This document shows positions 44,658 through 53,775 of a stretch of 57,864 nucleotides of DNA, piece after piece. A program made the translations under genes and the position numbers. The stretch is from Neolewinella marina (GTDB lineage Bacteria > Bacteroidota > Bacteroidia > Chitinophagales > Saprospiraceae). Within the stretch, counting starts at the first letter, position 1. Every line of letters starts with the position of its first letter. The notes beneath the pieces were generated by a model. That model worked only from the letters and a program-made list of their open reading frames with translations. It was not told where the DNA came from and ran no database searches. The stretch covers positions 1-57,864 of the forward strand of contig NZ_PDLO01000013.1 in the NCBI RefSeq assembly GCF_002631205.1. Direction: 5' to 3'.

Positions 44658-44725
44658 GTACCCGCGCGCCGGCGCCCAACAGGATCGCCCCGAAAACCAA
44701 ACCCCCGGGCGGCCGTTAGGCGGGC

Positions 44726-46120
44726 ATGGACGACCTCAAGCACTTCAGTATCGCGCCCGAGCGCATCCGCCAGCTCAACGACCAACCCCTGCGGGAGGAC
44801 GGCAGGTACGTAGTCTACTGGATGCAGGAAAGTATGCGCGCCTGGGAGAACCCGGCCCTGGAGTACGCCATCCGCTGGGCCAACGACCTGGACAAGGCCT
44901 GCGTAGTCGTCTTCACCCTCATCGACGACTTTCCGGAGGCCAACCTGCGCCACTACCGCTTCCTGCTGGAGGGACTGAAGGAGGTGGCCGACCGGGTGGC
45001 GGAGCGCGAGCTGAAGTTTGTCCTGCTCCACGGTGACCGGGTAGAGAAAATTACTGCCTTTGCCTCGGCGAACGATGTTTGCGCCGTAGTCACCGATCGG
45101 GCTTACCTCCGCCACGAACGCGGCTGGCGGGCCGGGGCGGCGGAGCGACTGGACGTTCCCTTGGTGCAAGTAGAGGGCAACGTAGTGGTGCCGGTGGAGA
45201 CGGCCAGTAACAAGCGGGAATACGCCGCCCGCACCATCCGCAAGAAAATCATGGAGCGGGTGGATGAATTCAGCGGGGAAACGACCGAGACTGAGCCGCT
45301 ACACGCCAGCAAGGACGATCAACTGGACAGTGACCTGGACTTCACTAGCGTGGACGCCGTGCTCGACCAGCTGAAGATAGACCGCAGCGTGCCACCGAGC
45401 CCGGACTTCACCGGCGGCACCAGCGAGGCCCGCCGCCGGCTGACTTCCTTTCTCCGTAGTGACCTGAAAGGCTACGGCGACGGCCGCCTGGACCCCGCCG
45501 ACGACGCCACCAGCCACCTGAGCCCTTACCTCCATTTTGGCCACATCAGTCCGTGCGAGATCCTGCGCAAGGTCCGCGACTCCAGCGCCCCCCAGAGCGA
45601 CCGCGAGGCCTACGTGGAGGAACTGGTGGTGCGCCGGGAGCTGGCCCACAACTTCGTTTTCTACTCCCCGGACGACTACGACAGCCTGAACGCGCTGCCC
45701 AACTGGGCGAAGGAAACAATGGAAAAACACGCGGATGACCCCCGCCCGAACCACTTTACGCGGGAACAACTGGAAAACGGGGCAACCGACGATGAGGCCT
45801 GGAACGCCGCCATGAAGGAGATGCGGGAACGCGGGTTCCTGCCCAACTACCTGCGCATGTACTGGGGAAAGCAGATCATCCGCTGGACCAACACCTACGA
45901 ATACGCCTACCGCACCACCCTCTACCTGAACAACAAGTACTTCATGGACGGCCGCGACGCCAACAGCTTCACTAACGTGCTGTGGCTCTTTGGCTTACAC
46001 GATCGGGCGTGGACGGAGCGGGAGGTGTTCGGCAAACTCCGGATGCTGAGTAAAGGGGGGCTGGAACGGAAGTTTGATGTGGGGGCTTATTTGAAAAGGG
46101 TGAGTGATCTGGGGGAATAG
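44726..46120 (+). CDS. Class II CPD photolyase
   Basis: A 464-residue cytoplasmic flavoenzyme that repairs cyclobutane pyrimidine dimers using light. The N-terminal alpha/beta photolyase domain (about 25-170) opens with the YVVYWMQESMRAWENPALEYAI segment typical of class II. The FAD-binding helical domain (about 230-464) has SHLSPYLHFGHISP, YVEELVVRRELAHNFVFY, FLPNYLRMYWGKQIIRWT and LNNKYFMDGRDANSFTNVLWLFGLHDRAW, all class II hallmarks. The length is standard. The gene is not functionally related to its neighbours. It probably has its own expression, but I saw no clear promoter box in the 68-nt gap before it. Confidence 0.93.
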   Translation: MDDLKHFSIAPERIRQLNDQPLREDGRYVVYWMQESMRAWENPALEYAIRWANDLDKACVVVFTLIDDFPEANLRHYRFLLEGLKEVADRVAERELKFVLLHGDRVEKITAFASANDVCAVVTDRAYLRHERGWRAGAAERLDVPLVQVEGNVVVPVETASNKREYAARTIRKKIMERVDEFSGETTETEPLHASKDDQLDSDLDFTSVDAVLDQLKIDRSVPPSPDFTGGTSEARRRLTSFLRSDLKGYGDGRLDPADDATSHLSPYLHFGHISPCEILRKVRDSSAPQSDREAYVEELVVRRELAHNFVFYSPDDYDSLNALPNWAKETMEKHADDPRPNHFTREQLENGATDDEAWNAAMKEMRERGFLPNYLRMYWGKQIIRWTNTYEYAYRTTLYLNNKYFMDGRDANSFTNVLWLFGLHDRAWTEREVFGKLRMLSKGGLERKFDVGAYLKRVSDLGE

Positions 46121-46380
46121 GTGCTCTAAAAAGTAGCATAGCGTCAAGACCAAATGTTTCCTAAGCGGTGAAATATTATTCTAAAACGGAGGCCGTAAAC
46201 GAGAAATTATTTACGGAAATGGGGGTTTTTGTAAAATTTATTTTGTTTTGTCTTATATTCGTTCAATTGTAATACGCGCACTTCTTCGCCGCGCACCCCT
46301 TAATCCATTATTACACCTTCATTTGTTAAGGCCCCGCCAGCGGAGGCCCTAAAATTTATATTTCCCAAAAACACTCTACC
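46121..46380. other. AT-rich intergenic region upstream of the giant T9SS gene
   Basis: This is the most AT-rich stretch in the window. It holds a small dyad CCGTAAA/TTTACGG (46193-46199 and 46210-46216) just after the photolyase gene and runs of T and A. It carries the likely promoter of the following gene (46228-46261) and a long leader of about 110 nt. Confidence 0.6.
46228..46261 (+). promoter_or_regulatory. Probable promoter of the giant T9SS gene
   Basis: TTTG (46228-46231) and TATATTCG (46254-46261) resemble the Bacteroidota -33/-7 pair (TTTG and TAnnTTTG) with a 22-bp spacer, slightly longer than the usual 19-21, and one mismatch in the -7 box. Confidence 0.45.
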
Positions 46381-49300
46381 ATGCTACGCTTTTTTCGCTC
46401 CGGCCTGATGGTCGGCCTGTGCCTCTGTGCCGGTTACGGAAGTCTTCTGGCTACGGCTACCGACCCCTGTGCAGTGCCGGCGGGGCCGTACTTGGTTGAC
46501 TACGGTCAGCTGGAAGCTTGTGAAACACCACTATATAAGGATGTTTTTGCTGACCAAGTTTTGAACTCCGGGGGACAAAGCATTTTGGTTGATCCCACAT
46601 TTTCCAGCGTACATGGTGAAAGTGACCACTTTGCTACGGTAACGTTTAAGGATTTGCCCCGCCCACCATATGACTGTAGTAGGTATCTATCAAATAGCGA
46701 CTCTGCTCAAATGAGGATTGAGTTACGGTTCTCTCCTGGAGATTATTTCTCTCCGGCTGACACCATCATCGGCCCTTTCACCTACGTAAGCGAAGGTACT
46801 TTTCGAATAGACAACCTACCTCCCGACTATACCTTCAATTTTTATGTTCGATTAAGGTATATTCCTGAACATTCTGGTACATCTAATTATGATTGGGCTT
46901 TTGCTTGTTACACTAATAATATAGATGAGCCGCTGACTATATCGACCTCCCCGCTTAAAGACCCGGAGCAAGTCAACGCACAGGATAGCATAGGGCTCGA
47001 TCGGGTGACCATCACCTGGGAGCAGGGGTCTGACGTGCCGGAAAACCGCCTCCTCTATCGCATTTACCGGGATGGGGTTCTGATTCATACGACTCCCTCG
47101 CCGGGTATTTTTAATTATACTGATGTAGGACTTTTGCCGGGGAGTCAGCATGTATATAAAGTAGCTACTTACCTAATGGATTCAGGGGTTATCGGTTTTG
47201 AATCCCCCGGTGTTTCCGACCAGGGATCCACCACTTCCATTGGCCTCACCGCCACTGACGGCACCAAGTACGGCAACACCAACCTGTCGTGGAACGACCT
47301 CTCCACCATTGCCACCGAGATTCGGATCGAGCGCAGTATTCCCGGCAGCACCGAACGGGAGGAGTTGGATATTCTGAGCAAAAATGCCAGGGGATACAAC
47401 GACGACACCGGCATTCCGGGCTATGCTTATACGTATTATTTAACACCGCTTGGTGGGAGCTTTTATACGGATAGCGATACTGGCTACAGCCGTCCTGACG
47501 GGATCGTAAAAGGTCACGTTCGTTCCCAGTTAGGTGCCGGCGTATCGGGGGTTGATATCACCCTGTCCCTTCAGGGGGCACTGCCGGCCGGGGGAGGAAA
47601 CCTTCCGACCAACTGTGCGGCGACTTACTGCACCACCACCGACTCAGAGGGGTATTACGAATTTCAGAACGTGTACTACTACGAGGAGGCGGACTTCGTG
47701 GTTACTCCCGATAAAAGCGGTAGCGGGATTCCTCATGAATTTTCACCCATCTCAGCTTCCCGCAGGCTTACTACTGTCTCTAAAAATGCGTTGGGAGTAG
47801 ATTTTACCGACCTGACGGTCTTTACCGCAGCGGGGCAAGTCACCTTTCCGGAGTCGCCCAATTTCGTGACCTGTGGCGTTGAGGGGGTGCGTATTCTGAT
47901 CAACGATAAAGATTACGGAATCCAGACGGATCGGGATGGCAACTGGTCCTTTGCCCTGCAGGATGAAGGGACATACGAGTTCACCCCGGTCTACCTGCAC
48001 CACCGGCTTGAGGACGCCGATTCTGCTTCTTCCACGGTCGTCTACATCGACCAGGACAAAACCGACCTCAACTTCGAGGACATGGAAACCGACACCCTAC
48101 AGGTGATCGTCCAGGGCAGCTGTCAGACGCCCCTGGGCGATTATGCGGTCGTGCGGATCACCTCACCGCGCAACTGCTATTATAAAGATTACCTAACCGA
48201 CGCGAACGGCATCCTTGAACTGCCCGAGATGCCGGCGCGCGACTACAGTGTGGAGGTAGTGGACCTCATCGGAACCTCGACCAACATCACCAATATTCTG
48301 GATCAGATTGGCAACACCGCGATCAAGGTGGACCTAACCCGGCGGGACACCAGCGAGATCGTGACCGAGGCGGAGACTACCACCTACATTCCCCAGATCC
48401 TAGATACGCTCAGCAACGACTCCGTGATCGTGTTGCAGGCAGCTGATACCATTTTGGCAGGCAGTACCGACACTATACGGGCGGCCGTCAATCCGGTGGT
48501 GTCGTTCATCTACCGGGCGCCACTTAACATCAGCATTGATTATGCCATGGCCGGAGCCACCGTCACTACTTGTCCTTCTCCGGACAGCGACAGTAACATA
48601 GTGGTCATGGAGCAAGGTTTTTCCTATAACCTCGACATTAATGTTCGGGAGCTGCTCGGCACCGACTGTTACATTGATACCGGGTTTCTGAAAATTTACG
48701 ATTTCGTATCGGATCGGGGCGGTGAATTCGTCCGCGTTCCCATCCGCGGCGGAATTGCGAGCTATCAGGTCGACGCCGGCGAGCCGATTATCGCCACCAG
48801 TACGGTTCACAATCACGAGAAACTGCTCTACATCATCCCGGAGGTCGACCTGGTCGAACCCGTTCCGGTGGAGTCGTGGATCCTCGTCACCGGGGCCCGC
48901 AGCAACACCCCCAGTTTCATTACCCGGACACCCGATATCCCGATGCTCATCCTGCATGATCCTCCCGGTGACAACAGCTACAGCTACGTGGAAAAGGGCA
49001 CTTCCTTTACCAACTTCACCACCAATGAAACCCAAAGGGGGGATGATCTGGGAACCTTCGCCAACCTGGTGACGGGCGCCAATTTCAAGACGCCCTTCAG
49101 TACGAACGCCTTCGGAGCCATCATCAAATTTTCGGCCGAGGCGGGACGGGACCAGTTCGACCGCAATGGCATGTATACCACGATGACCTTCACGGAGAAT
49201 TTCTCGACCTCGGCCATGGACAATTTGACCGGCCACGCCGGGGACGTATACATCGGGGCGGCCTACAACCAGGAATTTGCCCTGGCGGATTTCCTCACCT

Positions 49301-52300
49301 ACGATGAGGGCAGCTGTACGGCGACCGTCGATGTGGTGCCGTCGATCTCTTCCCAGGATTTTGCCACCACCTTCGTCTATACGGAAACCCACATCAAGAA
49401 CACCCTGCTGCCCACGCTGGGGCTGCTGCGGGCCAACATCATTGACGATCAACCCTTCGCCTCCCTCTCCCTGGAGGACCAGGCGGAGGTCAGCAACCTC
49501 ATCGCCGACAGCCTGATGTGGGAGAACATCCTGGCCCAGAACGATACCGCCCGGGGTCGGGACGCCACCTTTGAGGAAAATGTATCCTTCAGTGCCGGAG
49601 CCCCCCTGACGCGGGAATACGAGAGTTCGACGACCACTGAAGTCTCGTACGAGTACAACCTGTTTGTTAATTCCGAATTTGCCCTTGGAGGAAAGATCAA
49701 AAATGAGAACGGCATCTGGCACGACAGTGAACTGGGGGTCATGGGCAAGTTCCGGTTTTCGACCACCACGAATACGGGTTCCAACAATACCCAAAGCCGG
49801 AAGGTGGGCTACGTGCTCGACGATGGCGATATCGGGGATTTCTTTTCGATCGATATCGCTACCGACAATTCCTATAACGTGCCGGCTTTTAACCTGAAAG
49901 TAGGTACCACCAGCTGTCCCCAGGAACCGGGCTCCCAGGCCCGCGACCGGCCCGCCATCACCATCCTACCTCCGGAGATCACCAACGTGCCCGCGGACGG
50001 TACGGCGAATTTCCTCTGCCAGGTCGTCAACAACAGCGAAAGCCGGGAAACCCGGGAGTATGCCGTGCGGGTGGTTTCAACCACCAACCCCGACGGCGCC
50101 CAGGTACGACTCGGTGGCCAGCTCATCAACAATGGGGCAGCCAACTTCTTCCTTCCCTACGGGGAGACGGCCAACCTGAACCTGTCCGTCACCCGCGGTC
50201 CCCTGGCCAGTAATTACAAAGACATCGGCATCATGATCTACCCGCCCTGCGAGTACGACCTCTGGCAGGACAACGGAAGCCTGATCAACTCCGATACGGC
50301 CTACATCCGCACCCTGAATTTTGAAACGGAGTGTACCAACATCACCCTGCGGAACCCCGATGACGGCTGGCTAATCAACCAAAACTCCGGAAATACACTG
50401 GTGACTACACTCTCCGGCTACGACCTGAATAACGAGGATTTCAGCGAAGTCACCGTCGAGATAAAGAAGGAAGGTGAAGGTTTTCGGACCGCCGCCCGAC
50501 TAGACAAGTCGGTGCTCGTGGGCGCCAATTACGACCTGAGCCTGGATATGTCTAACTACGGAGACGGCGCCTACCGGATCCGCGCCAGTGCCAACTGCGG
50601 ACTGAGCGGCATCACCTACTCCTCGGAAAAGCGGGGCAACATCGACCGCAACTCCCTGGCGCCCTTCGGCATCCCGACCCCGAGCGATGGCTTCCTGCGC
50701 TTCGGCGAGGAAATTTCCGTGGCCTTTGACAAGGAAGTCGACTGCACCTTCACCCCCGGCTACTCCCCCGTGGTACGTCTCACCCGCGCCGATACCGGAG
50801 CGGAAATACCGGTCACCGCCTCCTGCTTCGGCAACAAGCTGGTGCTGAATACTACCCCTCACCTGACGGAAATGCCTCAGCTGCAGGGGGTTGAGATCAT
50901 TGCTACGGTGGACAGCCTCCAGGACCTCAGCGGCAACATCCAGAAGTACGCCACCAACTGGTCGTTCCTGGTCAATGTCAATCCCGTGTTCTGGGATCCC
51001 GATCCGATCTATTCGGCGGGCCTCGTGGGTCGATCGCACCTCGTCACCGGAGTGTTGAAGAACAACACCCTGGCCAGCAAGGCCTTCTCGCTGGATACCC
51101 TCGACGATGCCACGGTGATCCGTTATCCCGACTGGCTCACGCCCCTGCAGTTTCGCGGCACCATCCTGCCGAGCGACGACTACCGCATCGACTTCGCCGT
51201 CAGTGATGAGCTCACGCCGGGCATCTACCACGACACCATCACCGCCCTGGTGGAAGACCGCCCCGTTTCGGTACCCGTAACCTTCGAGTTGCTGGCGCAG
51301 GAAGTCAACTGGGCCTTCAATCCGGACCAGTACGAGTATGACATGACCATCGTGGCCCAGTTCAGTCTGGATGGAACGGACAACCTCCTCTCCGACGACC
51401 CGCGTGACCTCATTGGCGCTTTTGTGAACGGACAGATCCGCGGCGTAGCCAAGGTGGAATACATCCCGGCTTCCAACTCCTACGCCGCCTACCTCAAGGT
51501 GCACAGCAATACGCTGGGCGGCGGTCAGGCGGATGAGATCACCTTCCGCTTCTGGCACGCCCTGAACGGGGTGGAATACGGAGCGGTCGAAAGGCTGACC
51601 TTCCAGGCCAACGCCCACGTCGGCTCGGCCAGCCAGCCCTATATCCTCCACCCGGAAGGCATCTTCCAGGTCATCCCCCTCAATCAGGGGTGGAACTGGA
51701 TCTCGCTGAACGTGGAAACCGACGATATGTCGCGGGAGTACGTTTTCCAGAGCATACTCAACAGCACCTCCGGCAACGATATCATGGTGAAGTCCCAGGC
51801 AAATTCCGCCCAGTACAGCTCAGGATCCGGCTGGAACGGCAATCTGAGGAACCTGGCCCTGGGCCAGGGCTATCTGGTGCACCTTTCGAATGCCCCCGAC
51901 ACCCTCAAGGTGGTCGGACTGCCCAGCCCGACCCCCGTATCGGTGGCGATCAACAACAGCTGGAACTGGATCGGTTATCCGCGTATCCATCCCGAGCCCG
52001 TGAACGACGTGCTGGTTGACCTGAACCCCGCAGAAGGGGATATCCTGAAGGGGAAAGCCGATTTTGCCCTCTTTGAAGCCGCCTCCGGCGGCTGGACGGG
52101 CAGTATGCGGCAGTTCTTCCCCGGGGCGGGCTACAAGCTGAAGTCCTCCCGGAAAGGAACCATTGTCCACCCCGCTCAGAAGAGCCTGAACTATGAGGTG
52201 GAACGTGGTCGCTACGAGCACAACATGAACGTGACGGGCGTCTTCGACGCCGGGCTGCTGGGCGAGGATACCTACGACGTCCTTGAAGTGATCGCCCTGG

Positions 52301-52818
52301 TCAACGGAGAATGCCGGGGTATCGGCGGCATGGAGTACTGCCCCTCGGAGGACAGCTACCGCGCCTTCGTGCTGATCTCAGGTAACCTGCCGGATTACGG
52401 ATTGCCGGTCGAGTTCCGCATCGTCAATACCGTCACCGGAGCGGAATACCGCACGAACGGAGAGGAACAGACCTTCGGAGCCGACTACATCGTAGGCTCG
52501 GTATCCGAACCCTACCCCTTCTTCTCGTCCACCACCGCGGTCGGGGACGTTGGCGCCATCGGCTACGAGCTGGGCACCAACAGGCCCAATCCGGCCACTG
52601 GCACCACGGTGATCCCCTTCAGCATCCCCACCGCCCAGGCCGTTCGCCTCCAGGTGTACGACCTGAACGGGCGACTGATGACCACCCTGGCCGACCGCAA
52701 CTTCGCGGCCGGCGACCACGCCGTCACCGTCGACATCTCCGCTTACCCCACCGGCATCTACCTCTACCGGATGGAGACCGAAGGGTTTGAACGGGCCCGC
52801 CGGATGATCGTCCGGTAA
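46381..52818 (+). CDS. Giant T9SS-secreted surface protein (2145 residues)
   Basis: An exported, modular protein of unknown function. A signal peptide (about 1-26) is followed by fibronectin/Ig-like beta-sandwiches, two of which have carboxypeptidase-regulatory-like sequences (GHVRSQLGAGVSGVDITLSLQG at about 380 and a similar unit near 480-560). A long middle region (about 700-1250) is unrecognised, and further beta-sandwich modules follow. Near the C-terminus, two copies of a YEYDM/YEHNM...LIGAFVNGQIRGVA-type module (about 1640 and 1940) flank two NxxWNWI units. A T9SS type A sorting domain closes it (about 2066-2145, NRPNPATGTTVIPFS). No catalytic motif is evident; it is probably an adhesin or matrix protein. 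The first kilobase is AT-richer and has different codon use from the rest. Confidence 0.85.
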   Translation: MLRFFRSGLMVGLCLCAGYGSLLATATDPCAVPAGPYLVDYGQLEACETPLYKDVFADQVLNSGGQSILVDPTFSSVHGESDHFATVTFKDLPRPPYDCSRYLSNSDSAQMRIELRFSPGDYFSPADTIIGPFTYVSEGTFRIDNLPPDYTFNFYVRLRYIPEHSGTSNYDWAFACYTNNIDEPLTISTSPLKDPEQVNAQDSIGLDRVTITWEQGSDVPENRLLYRIYRDGVLIHTTPSPGIFNYTDVGLLPGSQHVYKVATYLMDSGVIGFESPGVSDQGSTTSIGLTATDGTKYGNTNLSWNDLSTIATEIRIERSIPGSTEREELDILSKNARGYNDDTGIPGYAYTYYLTPLGGSFYTDSDTGYSRPDGIVKGHVRSQLGAGVSGVDITLSLQGALPAGGGNLPTNCAATYCTTTDSEGYYEFQNVYYYEEADFVVTPDKSGSGIPHEFSPISASRRLTTVSKNALGVDFTDLTVFTAAGQVTFPESPNFVTCGVEGVRILINDKDYGIQTDRDGNWSFALQDEGTYEFTPVYLHHRLEDADSASSTVVYIDQDKTDLNFEDMETDTLQVIVQGSCQTPLGDYAVVRITSPRNCYYKDYLTDANGILELPEMPARDYSVEVVDLIGTSTNITNILDQIGNTAIKVDLTRRDTSEIVTEAETTTYIPQILDTLSNDSVIVLQAADTILAGSTDTIRAAVNPVVSFIYRAPLNISIDYAMAGATVTTCPSPDSDSNIVVMEQGFSYNLDINVRELLGTDCYIDTGFLKIYDFVSDRGGEFVRVPIRGGIASYQVDAGEPIIATSTVHNHEKLLYIIPEVDLVEPVPVESWILVTGARSNTPSFITRTPDIPMLILHDPPGDNSYSYVEKGTSFTNFTTNETQRGDDLGTFANLVTGANFKTPFSTNAFGAIIKFSAEAGRDQFDRNGMYTTMTFTENFSTSAMDNLTGHAGDVYIGAAYNQEFALADFLTYDEGSCTATVDVVPSISSQDFATTFVYTETHIKNTLLPTLGLLRANIIDDQPFASLSLEDQAEVSNLIADSLMWENILAQNDTARGRDATFEENVSFSAGAPLTREYESSTTTEVSYEYNLFVNSEFALGGKIKNENGIWHDSELGVMGKFRFSTTTNTGSNNTQSRKVGYVLDDGDIGDFFSIDIATDNSYNVPAFNLKVGTTSCPQEPGSQARDRPAITILPPEITNVPADGTANFLCQVVNNSESRETREYAVRVVSTTNPDGAQVRLGGQLINNGAANFFLPYGETANLNLSVTRGPLASNYKDIGIMIYPPCEYDLWQDNGSLINSDTAYIRTLNFETECTNITLRNPDDGWLINQNSGNTLVTTLSGYDLNNEDFSEVTVEIKKEGEGFRTAARLDKSVLVGANYDLSLDMSNYGDGAYRIRASANCGLSGITYSSEKRGNIDRNSLAPFGIPTPSDGFLRFGEEISVAFDKEVDCTFTPGYSPVVRLTRADTGAEIPVTASCFGNKLVLNTTPHLTEMPQLQGVEIIATVDSLQDLSGNIQKYATNWSFLVNVNPVFWDPDPIYSAGLVGRSHLVTGVLKNNTLASKAFSLDTLDDATVIRYPDWLTPLQFRGTILPSDDYRIDFAVSDELTPGIYHDTITALVEDRPVSVPVTFELLAQEVNWAFNPDQYEYDMTIVAQFSLDGTDNLLSDDPRDLIGAFVNGQIRGVAKVEYIPASNSYAAYLKVHSNTLGGGQADEITFRFWHALNGVEYGAVERLTFQANAHVGSASQPYILHPEGIFQVIPLNQGWNWISLNVETDDMSREYVFQSILNSTSGNDIMVKSQANSAQYSSGSGWNGNLRNLALGQGYLVHLSNAPDTLKVVGLPSPTPVSVAINNSWNWIGYPRIHPEPVNDVLVDLNPAEGDILKGKADFALFEAASGGWTGSMRQFFPGAGYKLKSSRKGTIVHPAQKSLNYEVERGRYEHNMNVTGVFDAGLLGEDTYDVLEVIALVNGECRGIGGMEYCPSEDSYRAFVLISGNLPDYGLPVEFRIVNTVTGAEYRTNGEEQTFGADYIVGSVSEPYPFFSSTTAVGDVGAIGYELGTNRPNPATGTTVIPFSIPTAQAVRLQVYDLNGRLMTTLADRNFAAGDHAVTVDISAYPTGIYLYRMETEGFERARRMIVR

Positions 52819-52848
52819 CGGTTCCCCGCCAGAGCTGACCTAACCGCC

Positions 52849-52889
52849 GCAGCGCGATACTGAAGAAATTCGGTATCGCGCTGCTTTTT
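52849..52889 (+). terminator. Terminator of the giant T9SS gene
   Basis: GCAGCGCGATAC (52849-52860) pairs perfectly with GTATCGCGCTGC (52873-52884) and is followed by TTTTT (52885-52889). It lies 30 nt past the stop codon. Confidence 0.92.
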
Positions 52890-52904
52890 GTGGGCTAAGT
52901 AGAA

Positions 52905-53693
52905 TCAGCTCCTACGCGCCAGCCGCGCCGACTTCCGCTTCTTCAGCGACCGCTTCTTACCAATGGGGCGGTTGGAAGGTTCGGCCACTTCCTCCAGCAG
53001 CCGCAGTACTCGCGCGGTGTTGTCGATCTGGGCGTTGGACAGCGTCATGTACTGCTGGAGCACCGATTCCTGGGCCTTCACCAGGCCGGGAATGTCGCTG
53101 GCCTGCTGCTGGATACTGATGAGATTGGCCTGGATGTTCTGGGTCATGGCCTGCTTGTCGATCAGGTCGGTGAACCAGGCCAGCACCCCCACCGTCAGCT
53201 GGGTATAGTTGGAGCGGCTGTCCTGCAGCTTCAGTGGCGGATCGGAGAGCATCAGCCCCACGATACTCGCCATGCCGAAGGTGCCGAAGGTGACCGACAG
53301 GATCTCCTCACCCAGGGTGCCGAAGTAGACCGCCACGCAGATGAGTCCGAAGCCCAGCGCGTAGGTGAGCACGTACATCGTCTTGGCCACCCATTGGGTG
53401 TGCTTGCTTTCGTGGAGGGTGAGGTTCAGGGAGTCCTTGAGTGACTTGATCAGGGCGAAGGTGTCGGTGGCCGATTCCTCCATGAATTGCTGCTGCTTCC
53501 TCACCTGTTCCTGCTGGAGGGTTAGGTGCTGCTGCAGCTGCAGCCGTATATACTGCACCTTCTGGATGGTGTCGGGGTCGTAGCCGGCGGCCGCCAGCGA
53601 CTCCGCAGAGTAGGCGTTCTGGGTATCCAGGACGAGGTCCAGGGGATCGGGCAGTTCGGTCCGTCGGTCGGCCGTGGGGGGTGAGTCGTGCAC
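52905..53693 (-). CDS. Two-TM coiled-coil membrane protein with basic tail
   Basis: A 262-residue protein without a signal peptide. An N-terminal coiled coil (about 45-85, QKVQYIRLQLQQHLTLQQEQVRKQQQFMEES) leads to two closely spaced hydrophobic segments (about 105-127 and 131-149). A second helical region (about 165-240) follows, then a strongly basic C-terminal tail (KKRSLKKRKSARLARRS). This layout resembles two-TM domains attached to TRADD-N-like modules described in bacterial conflict proteins, but I cannot establish homology by eye. It converges on the giant T9SS gene; the hairpin 52849-52884 lies between them. Confidence 0.65.
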   Translation of the reverse strand: MHDSPPTADRRTELPDPLDLVLDTQNAYSAESLAAAGYDPDTIQKVQYIRLQLQQHLTLQQEQVRKQQQFMEESATDTFALIKSLKDSLNLTLHESKHTQWVAKTMYVLTYALGFGLICVAVYFGTLGEEILSVTFGTFGMASIVGLMLSDPPLKLQDSRSNYTQLTVGVLAWFTDLIDKQAMTQNIQANLISIQQQASDIPGLVKAQESVLQQYMTLSNAQIDNTARVLRLLEEVAEPSNRPIGKKRSLKKRKSARLARRS

Positions 53694-53775
53694 GGGTTCC
53701 GGTTTGCCCCGTCGGGGGAATTCCCGGCGCGGACAGATAAATTAGGGGTGGGGGCCCATACCGCGCAACCGGGGT

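Noticed and set aside
46193..46216. Photolyase terminator
   Set aside because: The stem is 7 bp and AT-rich and no U-run follows, so it was not listed as a terminator.
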